The notes beneath the pieces were generated by a model. It worked only from the letters and a program-made list of their open reading frames with translations. It ran no database searches and was not told where the DNA came from. From the NCBI GenBank assembly GCA_965204775.1, contig CBDBFH010000019.1, positions 1 through 64,000 on the forward strand: a stretch of 64,000 bases of DNA, read 5' to 3'. This DNA comes from CBDBFH01 sp965204775 (GTDB lineage: Bacteria; Pseudomonadota; Alphaproteobacteria; JAPOUT01; G958296285). The translations under genes were made by a program, and so were the position numbers. Below, one piece after another: positions 24,188 to 32,576 of this stretch; position 1 is the first letter of the stretch; the number at the start of each line of letters is the position of its first letter.

Positions 24188-25987
24188 ATGGGTGTCATCA
24201 AGCGGCTGCGCAATGAGCTGGCGACGCTGGCCAGCGGGATTCGGCTTCAGCGCCGGCTGAAGGAGATTCGCGAAAATCCGGCTTTGACCTTTTCGGAGCG
24301 GATTGCGGCGCGGGCGGCGCAGACGCCGGATGCGCCGGCGATTTTTTACGAAGACGACGTCATGACCTACCGCGCCTACAATGCGCGCAGCGATGCCTAT
24401 GCCCACTGGCTCAGGTCGCAGGGTCTGGCGGCGGGCGAGGTGGTTGCCCTGAACATGGAGAACCGGCCCGATTATCTGTGCGCCTGGCTGGGGATCGTCC
24501 GGGCCGGGGGGACGGCGGCGCTGATCAACACCAACCAGACGGGGCGGGTTCTGGCCCATTCGCTGAACATTTCGGGGGCGCGGCGTCTGATTTTGGGGGC
24601 GGAGATGGCGCACAATCATGCGACGTGCACCGGCGAGCTGGAGCGCGAGATGGAGGTCTGGGCCCAGGGGGGTGCGATTCAGGGCATGAAGGATCTGGAC
24701 GCGGCCCTGGCCGAGCAGCCGCAGGAGGCTTTTGCCGCCGACGCGGCCCACACGCCCGCGCCAACCGATGTTGCGCTTTATATTTACACCAGCGGGACGA
24801 CGGGCCTGCCGAAAGCGGCGAAGATTTCACATTTCCGCCTGCTCAACATGATGGGCGGCTTTGCCACGATCAGCCGCGCCGGCCCCAGGGACCGGGTTTA
24901 TATCGTTCTGCCGCTTTATCATTCGGCGGGCGGGGTGTGCGCGGTGGGGATGGGGCTGTTGAGCGGCGGGGCGGTGATTTTGCGCCGGCGCTTTTCGGCC
25001 TCGGCCTTCTGGGAGGACGCGGTGCGCTATCAAGCGACAATTTTTCAGTATATCGGCGAGTTGTGCCGCTACATGCTCAATGCGCCGCCGCACCCGCAGG
25101 AGGGCGCGCACGCGATTCGGCTGGCGGTGGGCAACGGCTTGCGGCCCGAGATCTGGCCGAAGTTTCAGGAGCGCTTCCGGATTCCGAAGATTCTCGAGTT
25201 TTACGGGGCGACGGAGGGCAATGTGGCCCTGATGAATTTTGACGGCACGGTGGGGGCGGTTGGCCGGATTCCGGGATGGGCGAAGAAGATGTCGGAAGTC
25301 GAGCTGGTGCGCTTTGACACCGAGCGCGAAGAGGTCGTGCGCAACGCGCAGGGCCTGTGCGAGCTGTGCGGCGACGGCGAGACGGGCGAAGCGGTCGGCA
25401 AGATCATCACCGACGATCCGGAGCGCGCGGCGACCCGTTTTGAAGGCTATGCCGATGCGGCGGCGACGCAAAAGAAGCTTCTGCGCGACGTCTGCGAGAA
25501 GGGGGACACCTGGTTTCGCACCGGCGATCTGCTGCGCCGCGACCGGCAGGGCTATTACTATTTTGTTGACCGGATCGGCGACACCTTTCGCTGGAAGGGG
25601 GAGAATGTCGCGACCTCGGAAGTGGCCGAGGCGATTGCGACCTTTCCCGGGGTTGACGAGGTGAATGTTTACGGCGTTGCGGTTCCCGGCGCGGACGGGC
25701 GCGCCGGGATGGCGGCGATTGTCGCGCCGGAGCTGGACCTGGCGAAGTTCCAGACCTATCTGGACGGCCAGCTGCCGGCCTATGCCCGGCCCGTGTTTTT
25801 GCGCCTGCAGGAGAAGATCGAGATTACGGTGACCTTCAAGCACCGCAAGGTCGATCTGGTCAAGGAAGGGTTTGATCCGGAGGCAATCGGCGAACCGCTC
25901 TATTTTGCCGATCCGCAGGCGAAGGCCTATGTCCGTCTGGACGCGGCGCTTTACCGGCGGATCACCGGGGGCGAGGTCCGGCTTTGA
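24188..25987 (+). CDS. long-chain acyl-CoA synthetase (FATP/FadD6-like)
   Basis: The 599-residue AMP-binding enzyme has the phosphate loop YIYTSGTTGLPKAAKISH, the acyl-adenylate motif FYGATEGNVALMNFDG, TGDLLRRDRQGYYYFVDR and the C-terminal GENVATSEVAEAI. The short VLPLYHSAGG and FYGATEGN forms are those of the fatty-acid-transport-protein/very-long-chain branch. It activates long-chain fatty acids for beta-oxidation or lipid synthesis. ATG 24188 is preceded by GGGGCGA. The gene starts 75 bases after the split tRNA and overlaps the next gene. Confidence 0.92.
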   Translation: MGVIKRLRNELATLASGIRLQRRLKEIRENPALTFSERIAARAAQTPDAPAIFYEDDVMTYRAYNARSDAYAHWLRSQGLAAGEVVALNMENRPDYLCAWLGIVRAGGTAALINTNQTGRVLAHSLNISGARRLILGAEMAHNHATCTGELEREMEVWAQGGAIQGMKDLDAALAEQPQEAFAADAAHTPAPTDVALYIYTSGTTGLPKAAKISHFRLLNMMGGFATISRAGPRDRVYIVLPLYHSAGGVCAVGMGLLSGGAVILRRRFSASAFWEDAVRYQATIFQYIGELCRYMLNAPPHPQEGAHAIRLAVGNGLRPEIWPKFQERFRIPKILEFYGATEGNVALMNFDGTVGAVGRIPGWAKKMSEVELVRFDTEREEVVRNAQGLCELCGDGETGEAVGKIITDDPERAATRFEGYADAAATQKKLLRDVCEKGDTWFRTGDLLRRDRQGYYYFVDRIGDTFRWKGENVATSEVAEAIATFPGVDEVNVYGVAVPGADGRAGMAAIVAPELDLAKFQTYLDGQLPAYARPVFLRLQEKIEITVTFKHRKVDLVKEGFDPEAIGEPLYFADPQAKAYVRLDAALYRRITGGEVRL

Positions 25988-27441
25988 GGGACGGCGCGGG
26001 ACCGGCGCCGGGCGAGGTTCTCGATTTCTGGTTTGAGGCCGGCGCCCGGCGCTGGTTCGGTTCTCACCCGGCCTTTGACCGGGCGATTGCTTGGCGCTTC
26101 GGCGGCCTGCTGGCCGCGGCGCGGGGCGATCAGCTGGAGGAGTGGAGGCAGACCCCGCAAGGCGCGCTGGCTTTGGTGATCGTGCTTGACCAATTTGCGC
26201 GCAACATTGGCCGGGGCACGGCAGAGGCTTTTGCCGCCGACCGGCAGGCGCTGGCGGCGGCGCGCGCGGCGATCGGGCGCAGGCTTGATCTTGAGATGCC
26301 GGAAGCGGCGCGGGTCTGGTTTTACATGCCCTTCATGCATGCCGAGGACCGGGCGGCGCAGGCGGAGGGGCTGCCCTATTTTGCCGAACGGATCAGCGCG
26401 CCGGAGACGCTGCAATTTGCCCGCCGCCACGCCGAGGTGATTGCCCGTTTTGGCCGCTTCCCCCACCGCAACCGGATTTTGGGGCGGGTGAGCAGCGCGG
26501 CGGAGGCGGATTTTCTGGAATCGGGCGGCGGCTTTGACGCGGATGCCCCCGCCCCGGCCTTTGTCCGCACCGGCCAGGGCGTCCGGCTGGCCTGCGAGGT
26601 CTACGATCCGCCGGAGAAGACGGACAAAGCGCCGGTTTTGCTGATACGCGGTCTGGGAACCCAGCTGATTATGTGGCCCTATGAGCTGATCGAGGGCTTG
26701 TGCCGGACGGGACGGCGGGTGGTGATTTTTGACAACCGGGATTGCGGCCTCTCAGACAGGTGTCCGCAAGGGGGTTATGGGCTGGCCGACATGGCGGCGG
26801 ACGCAGCCGGCCTGCTTGACGGGTTGAAGATTCCGGCGGCCCATGTGATCGGCATCTCGATGGGGGGGATGATCGCGCAGCATATGGGGTTCGGCTTTGG
26901 GCCGCGGGTTGTCAGTTTGACCTCGATCATGTCGACGACCGGCAACCGTGGGCTTTCGCGCGCCGCGCCAGAGGTTTTGGCCCGGGTGATGGCGCCGGGG
27001 GCGGCGGGCGAGGGGGCGGCGGCGGCGATTGCCCGCCTGGTCTCAGGTCTGGAGGCGACCGGCTCGCCGGGGTTTGCGACGCCGCCCGATGAGCTGCGGC
27101 GGATGGCGCGGATGGCCTATGAGCGCGCCTGGGCGCCTGAGGGGGTGGCGCGCCAGCTGCGGGCGATTGAGGCCGATGGCGACCGCCGGCAACGTCTGGG
27201 CGCGATCGGCGCGCCGGCCCTGGTTATACATGGACGTGACGACCGGCTGATTCCGCCGGACGGCGGCGAGGATACGGCGCGCGCGATTCCCGGGGCGCGG
27301 CTTGCGCTGGTGTCCGGCATGGGGCACGATATGGCGCGCGGTCTTGTGCCGCACATTCTGGCGCAGCTTGCGCCCCATCTGGACCGTAGCGAGGGAGGAT
27401 CCGGCGATGACGGCGATCAAGGCGAACGGCATCACGATTGA
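25984..27441 (+). CDS. DUF924 domain fused to an alpha/beta hydrolase
   Basis: The 485-residue protein is a two-part fusion. Residues 8-180 match DUF924 (EVLDFWFEAG, LALVIVLDQFARNIGRGTA, WFYMPFMHAEDRAAQ, FGRFPHRNRILGR), a helical family normally found alone. Residues 195-480 are an alpha/beta hydrolase with RGLGTQLIMWP, GISMGGMIAQH (Ser about 292), VIHGRDDRLIP (Asp) and SGMGHDM (His). The hydrolase half is clearly paralogous to the next gene, down to near-identical DNA around 26920 and 27820. It probably starts at TTG 25984, overlapping the acyl-CoA synthetase stop. Substrates are unknown. Confidence 0.86.
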   Translation: MRDGAGPAPGEVLDFWFEAGARRWFGSHPAFDRAIAWRFGGLLAAARGDQLEEWRQTPQGALALVIVLDQFARNIGRGTAEAFAADRQALAAARAAIGRRLDLEMPEAARVWFYMPFMHAEDRAAQAEGLPYFAERISAPETLQFARRHAEVIARFGRFPHRNRILGRVSSAAEADFLESGGGFDADAPAPAFVRTGQGVRLACEVYDPPEKTDKAPVLLIRGLGTQLIMWPYELIEGLCRTGRRVVIFDNRDCGLSDRCPQGGYGLADMAADAAGLLDGLKIPAAHVIGISMGGMIAQHMGFGFGPRVVSLTSIMSTTGNRGLSRAAPEVLARVMAPGAAGEGAAAAIARLVSGLEATGSPGFATPPDELRRMARMAYERAWAPEGVARQLRAIEADGDRRQRLGAIGAPALVIHGRDDRLIPPDGGEDTARAIPGARLALVSGMGHDMARGLVPHILAQLAPHLDRSEGGSGDDGDQGERHHD

Positions 27442-28321
27442 ATACGAGACGTTTGGCGACAGGAGCGATCCGGCGCTTTTGCTGGTGATGGGTCTGGGGG
27501 GGCAGTTGACGCTGTGGCCGGAGGCTTTTTGCCGACTTCTGGCGGACAGGGGCTTTTACGTGATTCGCTATGACAACCGGGACATCGGCCTGTCGGAGAA
27601 GTTTGACAGCGCGGGGCTTCCTGATCTGGCGGCGGCGATGGCGGCGGCCTATGGAGGCAAGAAGCTGACGCCGCCCTATAGTCTGGCCGACATGGCGGCG
27701 GACGGGATCGGTCTGCTGGATGGGCTGGGGATCGAGCGGGCGCATATTGCCGGGGCCTCGATGGGGGGGATGATTGTTCAGCATATGGGCTTTGGCTTTC
27801 CGGAGCGGGTTTTGAGTTTGACCTCGATCATGTCGACGACGGGCGACTTGTCTTTGCCGCAGCCGTCGCCTGAGGTTTTGGGGGCCTTGCTGGCCCCGGC
27901 GGCGCCGCTGGAGGACCGGGAAGCGGTCATCGCGCAAGGGATCAAGCTGTGGCAGACGATTGGCTCGCCGGGGTATCCGCAGGATGAAGCGGAGTTGCGC
28001 AGGCGGGTTGGCGAGATGGTGGAGCGCTCCTATCACCCTGCCGGGGTTGCGCGGCAGATGGTGGCGATCATGGCGGACGGCTCGCGGCGCGAGCGTCTGA
28101 AGGGCGTGCGTGCGCCCAGCGTTGTTTTGCATGGGCGTGCCGATCCGCTTGTTCTGGTTCAAGGCGGCGAAGACACCGCGGCGCATATTGAGGGCGCGGA
28201 GCTGCGGATGATCGAGGGCTGGGGCCATGATCTGCCGGAGGCTTTGTTTGAGCAGATTGCCGACGGGATTGCGAGCGCGGCGCGGCGGGCGGATTCGGCG
28301 GCGGGCTTGGCGGCGGAATAG
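27407..28321 (+). CDS. alpha/beta hydrolase, paralogue of the preceding gene's C-terminal half
   Basis: From ATG 27407 the protein has 304 residues with VMGLGGQLTLWPEAF, YDNRDIGLSEKF, the nucleophile elbow GASMGGMIVQH (Ser about 118), VLHGRADPLVL and GWGHDLPEAL. It overlaps the fusion gene by 35 bases in another frame and is likely coupled to it. The NRDxGLSxxF and SMGGM motifs place it with esterase/epoxide-hydrolase-like enzymes often annotated as alpha/beta hydrolase or aclacinomycin methylesterase-like. The stop is two bases before the tRNA-Arg gene. Confidence 0.88.
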   Translation: MTAIKANGITIEYETFGDRSDPALLLVMGLGGQLTLWPEAFCRLLADRGFYVIRYDNRDIGLSEKFDSAGLPDLAAAMAAAYGGKKLTPPYSLADMAADGIGLLDGLGIERAHIAGASMGGMIVQHMGFGFPERVLSLTSIMSTTGDLSLPQPSPEVLGALLAPAAPLEDREAVIAQGIKLWQTIGSPGYPQDEAELRRRVGEMVERSYHPAGVARQMVAIMADGSRRERLKGVRAPSVVLHGRADPLVLVQGGEDTAAHIEGAELRMIEGWGHDLPEALFEQIADGIASAARRADSAAGLAAE

Positions 28322-28323
28322 AC

Positions 28324-28397
28324 GCGCCCGTAGCTCAGCCGGATAGAGCACCGGATTCCTAATCCGGGGGCCGCAGGTTCGAATCCTGCCGGGCGCA
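28324..28397 (+). tRNA. tRNA-Arg (CCU)
   Basis: A 74-nt tRNA with acceptor stem GCGCCCG/CGGGCGC, D-arm, anticodon stem CCGGA/TCCGG with loop TTCCTAA (anticodon CCU), T-arm GCAGG-TTCGAAT-CCTGC and no encoded CCA. In other alphaproteobacteria this tRNA can carry a group I intron; here it is intact. It is a common integration site, and a degenerate copy of its centre lies at 30631. Confidence 0.95.
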
Positions 28398-28422
28398 CCC
28401 CTATCCGATCCGAGGAGGCGGC

Positions 28423-29541
28423 ATGAACAACCTGACGCCGGCAGACGACTATCCGCTGCACCAGACCGCCGAGCCGATCGCTTTTGCCGGCGCGGACCGC
28501 AATTTTTACGACCGCTTCTTCTTCAACGGCTATGACGCCGGACAGGATGTCTTTTTTGCCGCGGCGCTGGGCGTCTATCCCCAGCTCAACGTCATGGACG
28601 CCGCCGTCTGCCTGTCGCTCGACGGGACGCAATACAATCTGCGCGCCTCGAAAGACATGAAGATGGACAGGCTCAATCTTCAAGTCGGGCCGATTCGGAT
28701 CACGCTCGCCCAGCCGCTTGCCCGCACCCTGATTGAGGTCGCCGACAACCCCCACGGACTGAGCGGGCATCTGGAAGCGCGCGCGCGCCACCCGGCCATT
28801 GAAGAGCCGCGCTTCACCCGGCGCATCGGGCCGCGCGGATTTATGGATTACACCCGCCTTACGCAAAACATCAGCTGGCAGGGGTCGCTGACTCTTAAAG
28901 GGCGGAAAATCGATCTCACCGGCTTCCAGGGCACCCGCGACCGCAGCTGGGGGGTGCGCCCGGTCGGGGCAGCCGATCCGCAGCCGCCGTCCCGGGAGAT
29001 GCAATTCTACTGGCTGTGGACGCCCGCCAATTTCGCCGGCCACGCCCTGTTCTGCCACAGCAACGACGACGCGCAGGGCGCGGCATGGAACCGGCGCGCC
29101 GTGCTGGCGGATCTGGCGCGGGGCGCGCAGCAGCAAACGCATTTCCGCCGCGTTGCGCTCAGCCCGGCCTACCAAAGCGGCACGCGGCGGATTGAATCGC
29201 TCGGCCTCGAACTGCGCGAAGGGGATCAAAGGATTGAGGCGCAGATGGAAGCGACCGGGCGGCTCTTCTATATGAGCGGGCTAGGCTACACCCACCCGCA
29301 CTGGTCGCATGGTCTTGATCACGGCGCGCTGGAGGTCGGGTTTGACGAGATGGAGCTGGACAAGGCGGAAGCGCAATTGCGCTCCGGCACGATGCATCAT
29401 CTGCATGTGCAGGCTCTGAGCCGGGTCGCGCTGATGCGGGGCGGGGAGCGCTATGAGGGGAGCGGCGTGATTGAGCAGTTGTTCATCGGCCCCCATGCGC
29501 CGAGCGGCTTTGCGGGGCTGCTCGACCGGATCACGGACTGA
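28423..29541 (+). CDS. hypothetical protein, lipocalin-like (CrtC/AttH-type) fold suspected
   Basis: The 372-residue protein starts at ATG 28423 after a good GAGGAGG site. It has no signal peptide and is rich in beta-forming stretches and aromatic residues. It includes a mid-chain DRSWGVRPVG motif of the kind seen in the hydroxyneurosporene synthase/AttH group, followed by MQFYWLWTPANF. Proteins of this type often stand beside APH-fold kinases, as here; the next gene starts in its stop codon. Unlike its plus-strand neighbours, its coding strand is C-rich rather than G-rich, so it may be of different origin. Function unknown. Confidence 0.75.
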   Translation: MNNLTPADDYPLHQTAEPIAFAGADRNFYDRFFFNGYDAGQDVFFAAALGVYPQLNVMDAAVCLSLDGTQYNLRASKDMKMDRLNLQVGPIRITLAQPLARTLIEVADNPHGLSGHLEARARHPAIEEPRFTRRIGPRGFMDYTRLTQNISWQGSLTLKGRKIDLTGFQGTRDRSWGVRPVGAADPQPPSREMQFYWLWTPANFAGHALFCHSNDDAQGAAWNRRAVLADLARGAQQQTHFRRVALSPAYQSGTRRIESLGLELREGDQRIEAQMEATGRLFYMSGLGYTHPHWSHGLDHGALEVGFDEMELDKAEAQLRSGTMHHLHVQALSRVALMRGGERYEGSGVIEQLFIGPHAPSGFAGLLDRITD

Positions 29542-30581
29542 TGGCGGGGCTTCCCGATCATCCCGACAAATTTGATCCGGACTGGCTGGCGGGCAAGCTG
29601 GGGCGCGCGGCGGGGTCGCTGCGGGGCTGGACGCTTCAGCCGGTCGGCACCGGCCAGATGGGCGACAGTTACCGGCTGGTGCTGGACTGGGCGGGCGGGT
29701 CCGGGCGGCCGGCGACGATCATCGCCAAATGCCCGGCGGCGGACCGGCAAAGCCGCGAGACCGGGCGGCGGCTGCACAGTTATGAGGTTGAGGTGCGCTG
29801 GTATGAGCGGTTTGCGGCGCGGGCGAAGATTCGGGTTCCGCACTGTTATTTCACCCGGCTGGACGCGGCGGGCGATTTTGTTCTTCTGATGGAGGATGTC
29901 GCGCCGGCGCGGGCCGGCGACCAGCTTGCCGGGGGCACGGCGGCGCAGGTGCGTCTGGCGATTTCGGAGATTGCGCATTTGCATAATTTTCGGTGGAACG
30001 ATCCGGCTCTGGTCGGGATTGACTGGCTGAATTACACGCGTGGCAACCGCGGATTTTTGCGCGAGTTTATTGCCCAGTGCTATCCGGAATGGCGGCGGCG
30101 CTATGCGGGTCGGCTTGACCGGGAGGTTCTGGAGATGGGGGCGGCGCTGGTGGCACGCCTTGAGCGCTATTTTGGCGATCGCGGTGCGCCGCTGGCGATC
30201 ACCCACAATGATTTGCGTCTGGACAATATTCTGTTCACCGACGCGGCGGGGCGGGCGGTGATTGTTGACTGGCAGACGATTGGGGCGGGTGCGCCGATGA
30301 GCGATGTTGCCTATTGCATTGGGACCAGTTTTGCCGATCCGGCTTTGCGGGCGGGTGCGGAAGCGGGTTTGGTGGAGCATTATGTTTCGCTGCTGACGGG
30401 GTCCTATGATGGGGAGCGAGCCTGGCGGGATTACCGCTTTGGGGCCTTTGGCGGTTTTGTGATGGCGGTGGTTGCAGCCCAGCTGGTTGAGCGGACCGGT
30501 CGGGGTGACGAGATGTTTGCGGTGATGGCCGAGCGTTCGGGCTGGCAGGCGCTCCATCTTGACAGCCTCGCGCTGTTGTAG
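29541..30581 (+). CDS. APH-fold phosphotransferase (ecdysteroid-kinase-like)
   Basis: The 346-residue kinase has the APH catalytic loop THNDLRLDNILF and the metal-binding VDWQTIGAGAPMSDVAYC; LLMEDVAPARAGDQL is the hinge region. It resembles the EcKinase/DUF1679 type, common in proteobacteria, with unknown small-molecule substrates. It overlaps the preceding gene's stop, suggesting one unit. It is not evidence for drug resistance. Confidence 0.85.
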   Translation: MAGLPDHPDKFDPDWLAGKLGRAAGSLRGWTLQPVGTGQMGDSYRLVLDWAGGSGRPATIIAKCPAADRQSRETGRRLHSYEVEVRWYERFAARAKIRVPHCYFTRLDAAGDFVLLMEDVAPARAGDQLAGGTAAQVRLAISEIAHLHNFRWNDPALVGIDWLNYTRGNRGFLREFIAQCYPEWRRRYAGRLDREVLEMGAALVARLERYFGDRGAPLAITHNDLRLDNILFTDAAGRAVIVDWQTIGAGAPMSDVAYCIGTSFADPALRAGAEAGLVEHYVSLLTGSYDGERAWRDYRFGAFGGFVMAVVAAQLVERTGRGDEMFAVMAERSGWQALHLDSLALL

Positions 30582-30630
30582 ATTGGAGCTAGCGCTGTTC
30601 AGAAGCTAACGCCCTGCCGACGGACAAACA

Positions 30631-30667
30631 TCAGCCGGATAGAGCATCGGACTCCTAATCTGGGGGC
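30631..30667 (+). repeat. degenerate copy of tRNA-Arg(CCU) centre, possible attachment site
   Basis: Bases 30631-30667 match bases 28335-28371 of the intact tRNA-Arg(CCU) at 34 of 37 positions, in the same orientation. They cover the end of the D-arm and the whole anticodon arm. All three differences are transitions, and the anticodon stem still pairs through G-U wobbles. The acceptor and T-arm are absent, so it is not a functional tRNA. It marks the edge of the AT-richer islet to its right and contains the stop codon of the RAMA-domain gene. Confidence 0.8.
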
Positions 30668-31443
30668 GTAAGTGGTGCCCTGTTAGATTGGGGACGCAAT
30701 GCCCATACTCCCACGCCTTTGCCCTCCGGCATGTAGAAGAGGTCTAGACCACCGCGATAGTTATCAGAGTCCGACGAATGATCCTCTAGGGTACGTCGCA
30801 CTACTGCCTCAAGTGTTCTGGGAACTGAACGCCCGGCGTTGCGACGCTCTTTCTTTATTTCGCGGTAAATGCTGTGTAGCGAAGCCTTCCCGCCGAGGTG
30901 CGAAAGGGTGGCCTTTACATCGTCGCGCCAAGTCACGGTCCCGTCCTCTCGAAACGTTTCATCAAACTCTCCAGTTCCTTCCGTATCCACCTCGCCTGTC
31001 GCTATTCCTCGTCTTGTTGCAATCTTCTTCGGGTCACGTAAATCGGCAACGGGCCGACGCCCGCTCAATTGATCACGGTAGAGCCAATTGACCCATGCGT
31101 TTTCAGTCTTTGCGCCTATTGCCCTGCTGAGCTCGTTTAGGCTCCGAAAGACACGTCCATCTCCTTGCAACACCCAACTGCCGTCACGAGCTTGCGCTCG
31201 ATACTCAACCCCGAGGTAAGTGCGAAAAATCTCGAACCCTTGTGCGAAGTGGACACCATGCCGAGCGTCGTAGAAACCCATCCCTCCACTCGGCGGAGTC
31301 GGAGGGGCAGAGGAAGAGTCATCCCGCCTAGGTCCTTGGCAACCCAAGAATCTGTGCAGGATTTCATCCTCTGTGTTCTCATCCGCCCTCCTAAGGGTCC
31401 AGATTCTCGCGAACACGTCTGTCGAGACCTGAATGGCGCGCAT
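30655..31443 (-). CDS. RAMA-domain and winged-helix protein, likely DNA-modification or defence related
   Basis: The 262-residue protein starts at ATG 31443, nine bases after GGAGG. Residues 1-33 resemble a small ribbon-helix-helix type segment (IQVSTDVFARIW, EDEILHRFL). Residues about 60-122 match a RAMA domain (GVEYRAQARDGSWVLQGDG, RVFRSLNELSRAI, ENAWVNWLY), found with restriction-modification genes. Residues about 175-250 form a winged-helix segment (VKATLSHLGGKASLHSIYRE, LEDHSSDSDNY, GVGVWALR) seen in restriction endonuclease families. It has no visible nuclease motif. Codon use is far less GC-biased than the flanks. The last seven residues are encoded inside the tRNA-Arg remnant. Confidence 0.78.
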   Translation of the reverse strand: MRAIQVSTDVFARIWTLRRADENTEDEILHRFLGCQGPRRDDSSSAPPTPPSGGMGFYDARHGVHFAQGFEIFRTYLGVEYRAQARDGSWVLQGDGRVFRSLNELSRAIGAKTENAWVNWLYRDQLSGRRPVADLRDPKKIATRRGIATGEVDTEGTGEFDETFREDGTVTWRDDVKATLSHLGGKASLHSIYREIKKERRNAGRSVPRTLEAVVRRTLEDHSSDSDNYRGGLDLFYMPEGKGVGVWALRPQSNRAPLTPPD

Positions 31444-31451
31444 TCTCTACT

Positions 31452-31496
31452 ACCTCCATTTCCTCTCTTATAACTCCATATATATAGTATGGAGGT
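31452..31496. promoter_or_regulatory. repeated CTCCAT element and inverted repeat between divergent genes
   Basis: Three copies of a CTCCAT core lie here: ACCTCCAT at 31452-31459, ACTCCATA at 31473-31480 and its inverse ATGGAGGT at 31489-31496. The last two form an inverted repeat CTCCATA-N7-TATGGAG around the AT-rich tatatag. The first overlaps the ribosome site of the RAMA gene and the third the start of the rightward frame. This could be an autoregulatory operator. Confidence 0.4.
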
Positions 31497-31782
31497 GGGT
31501 AGGGTCAAGAAGAAACTTTCCGGGATTCTAGAGGTAGCAGAATCTCAAGTAATACACTATATACGCGAGCAATTTTGGCCTCCACAGCACAAAGCGGGGC
31601 TATTCGACAATTACTCAACGGGCTATGACGAACGCACGGAGAGGTTCCTTGAACGGTGTGTTCAGTATCTTCACCCGCGCTCATATAGCGCGGTTGACTT
31701 CCGCTACCCTCCACGCCTAGCGGCGGCACAGGCTACCGTTTTGCTCTTCGACTCATTTTACAATCGATGCAGGTCGCGATAG
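31489..31782 (+). CDS. hypothetical 97-residue frame, probably truncated at the islet edge
   Basis: The frame opens at ATG 31489, divergent from the RAMA gene, and gives a polar protein with FWPPQHKAGLFDNYS and LERCVQYLHP. Its base composition equals that of the RAMA gene, not the flanks. The last few codons run into the 3' end of the host gene at 31758, so its true C-terminus was probably lost when the islet was inserted or decayed. There is no clear ribosome site, and I do not recognise the family. Confidence 0.4.
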   Translation: MEVGRVKKKLSGILEVAESQVIHYIREQFWPPQHKAGLFDNYSTGYDERTERFLERCVQYLHPRSYSAVDFRYPPRLAAAQATVLLFDSFYNRCRSR

Positions 31783-32450
31783 AGCCGGTCAAAGGCATAG
31801 GCCCCCAGTTCCAGCCCCTGCTCGATCTGCCCGCGCTTGCGCGGATTATCCCAGTAAGGCTCCAGAAGAGCGAAAAACTCCTGCGAATGCTGAATGTCCA
31901 GCTTGGTGTGCAACTTGTAATGCGCCAGATTGTCCTTGCCAACCCAGCCCCGCTCAATGACGATCCGGGCCATCAGCGCGGAAATGTCGGCATAGGCCCG
32001 CTCGATCACCCCCATGCAGCCAATCGCCACCGGCAGGGCGTCCAGCGCGCAGGAGGCCGCCAGAACGCAGTTGAAGGCGCGAACCGGCGGCGCAAGCGGC
32101 TGCTGCTCAAAGCCCGCCTCGCTGCCGATCGACCGCAAAAAGGCTTTGAAGGTCGTGGCGTGAAACGCCTTCTCCTCCAGATTGCCGTGCTCTTCGAGAA
32201 TATTGTGGATGATGTCGAGCCGGTCGCGCGCATGCGGGATTCGCCCGGCCAGCGCCGCCATCGGACGCGAGAAGAAGATCACCGCAAAATAAAACTGCTC
32301 CTGACTCTCCCGAAACCGCTCAAGCCCGGTGCCGCCGCCGCGCAGGCCGGCAAAATACGGGTTGCGCATAATCGCGACCCTGTCCAATATCTGCTCGGCG
32401 CGCGCGGCGGCGCGCGGCGCGGAATCGGGTTTTGCGGTCATCGTGGTCAT
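31758..32450 (-). CDS. heme-oxygenase-like diiron oxidase family (TenA/PqqC/CADD-type) protein
   Basis: The 230-residue helical protein has possible metal ligands in ILEEHGN, GVIERAYADI and HTKLDIQHSQEF (DxxxH), the pattern of HDO-fold iron enzymes such as CADD. FYFAVIFFSRPMAALAGRIP is the usual first helix pair. It is normally annotated as an iron-containing redox enzyme. Specific reaction unknown; CADD-type members help make p-aminobenzoate, which cannot be tested here. Its stop lies at the right edge of the AT-rich islet. Confidence 0.82.
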   Translation of the reverse strand: MTTMTAKPDSAPRAAARAEQILDRVAIMRNPYFAGLRGGGTGLERFRESQEQFYFAVIFFSRPMAALAGRIPHARDRLDIIHNILEEHGNLEEKAFHATTFKAFLRSIGSEAGFEQQPLAPPVRAFNCVLAASCALDALPVAIGCMGVIERAYADISALMARIVIERGWVGKDNLAHYKLHTKLDIQHSQEFFALLEPYWDNPRKRGQIEQGLELGAYAFDRLYRDLHRL

Positions 32451-32576
32451 GCGTCAATGTCTCCGGTCCTGGGGTGAATGCGTCCGGCCATTTTGGGCCG
32501 CGGCGGGCGGCGGCGGCGATCACATTGGCAACAAGAAATCTTGCGGGGCCGCCCGCCCGCGCCGCAGGCGGGGGCG

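Noticed and set aside
29541..30581. An aminoglycoside resistance gene
   Set aside because: The kinase motifs are those of the wider APH/ecdysteroid-kinase-like group, with no sign of the drug-modifying subfamilies.
30631..30667. A second functional tRNA-Arg
   Set aside because: Only the D/anticodon part is present; no acceptor or T-arm can be formed from the flanks.
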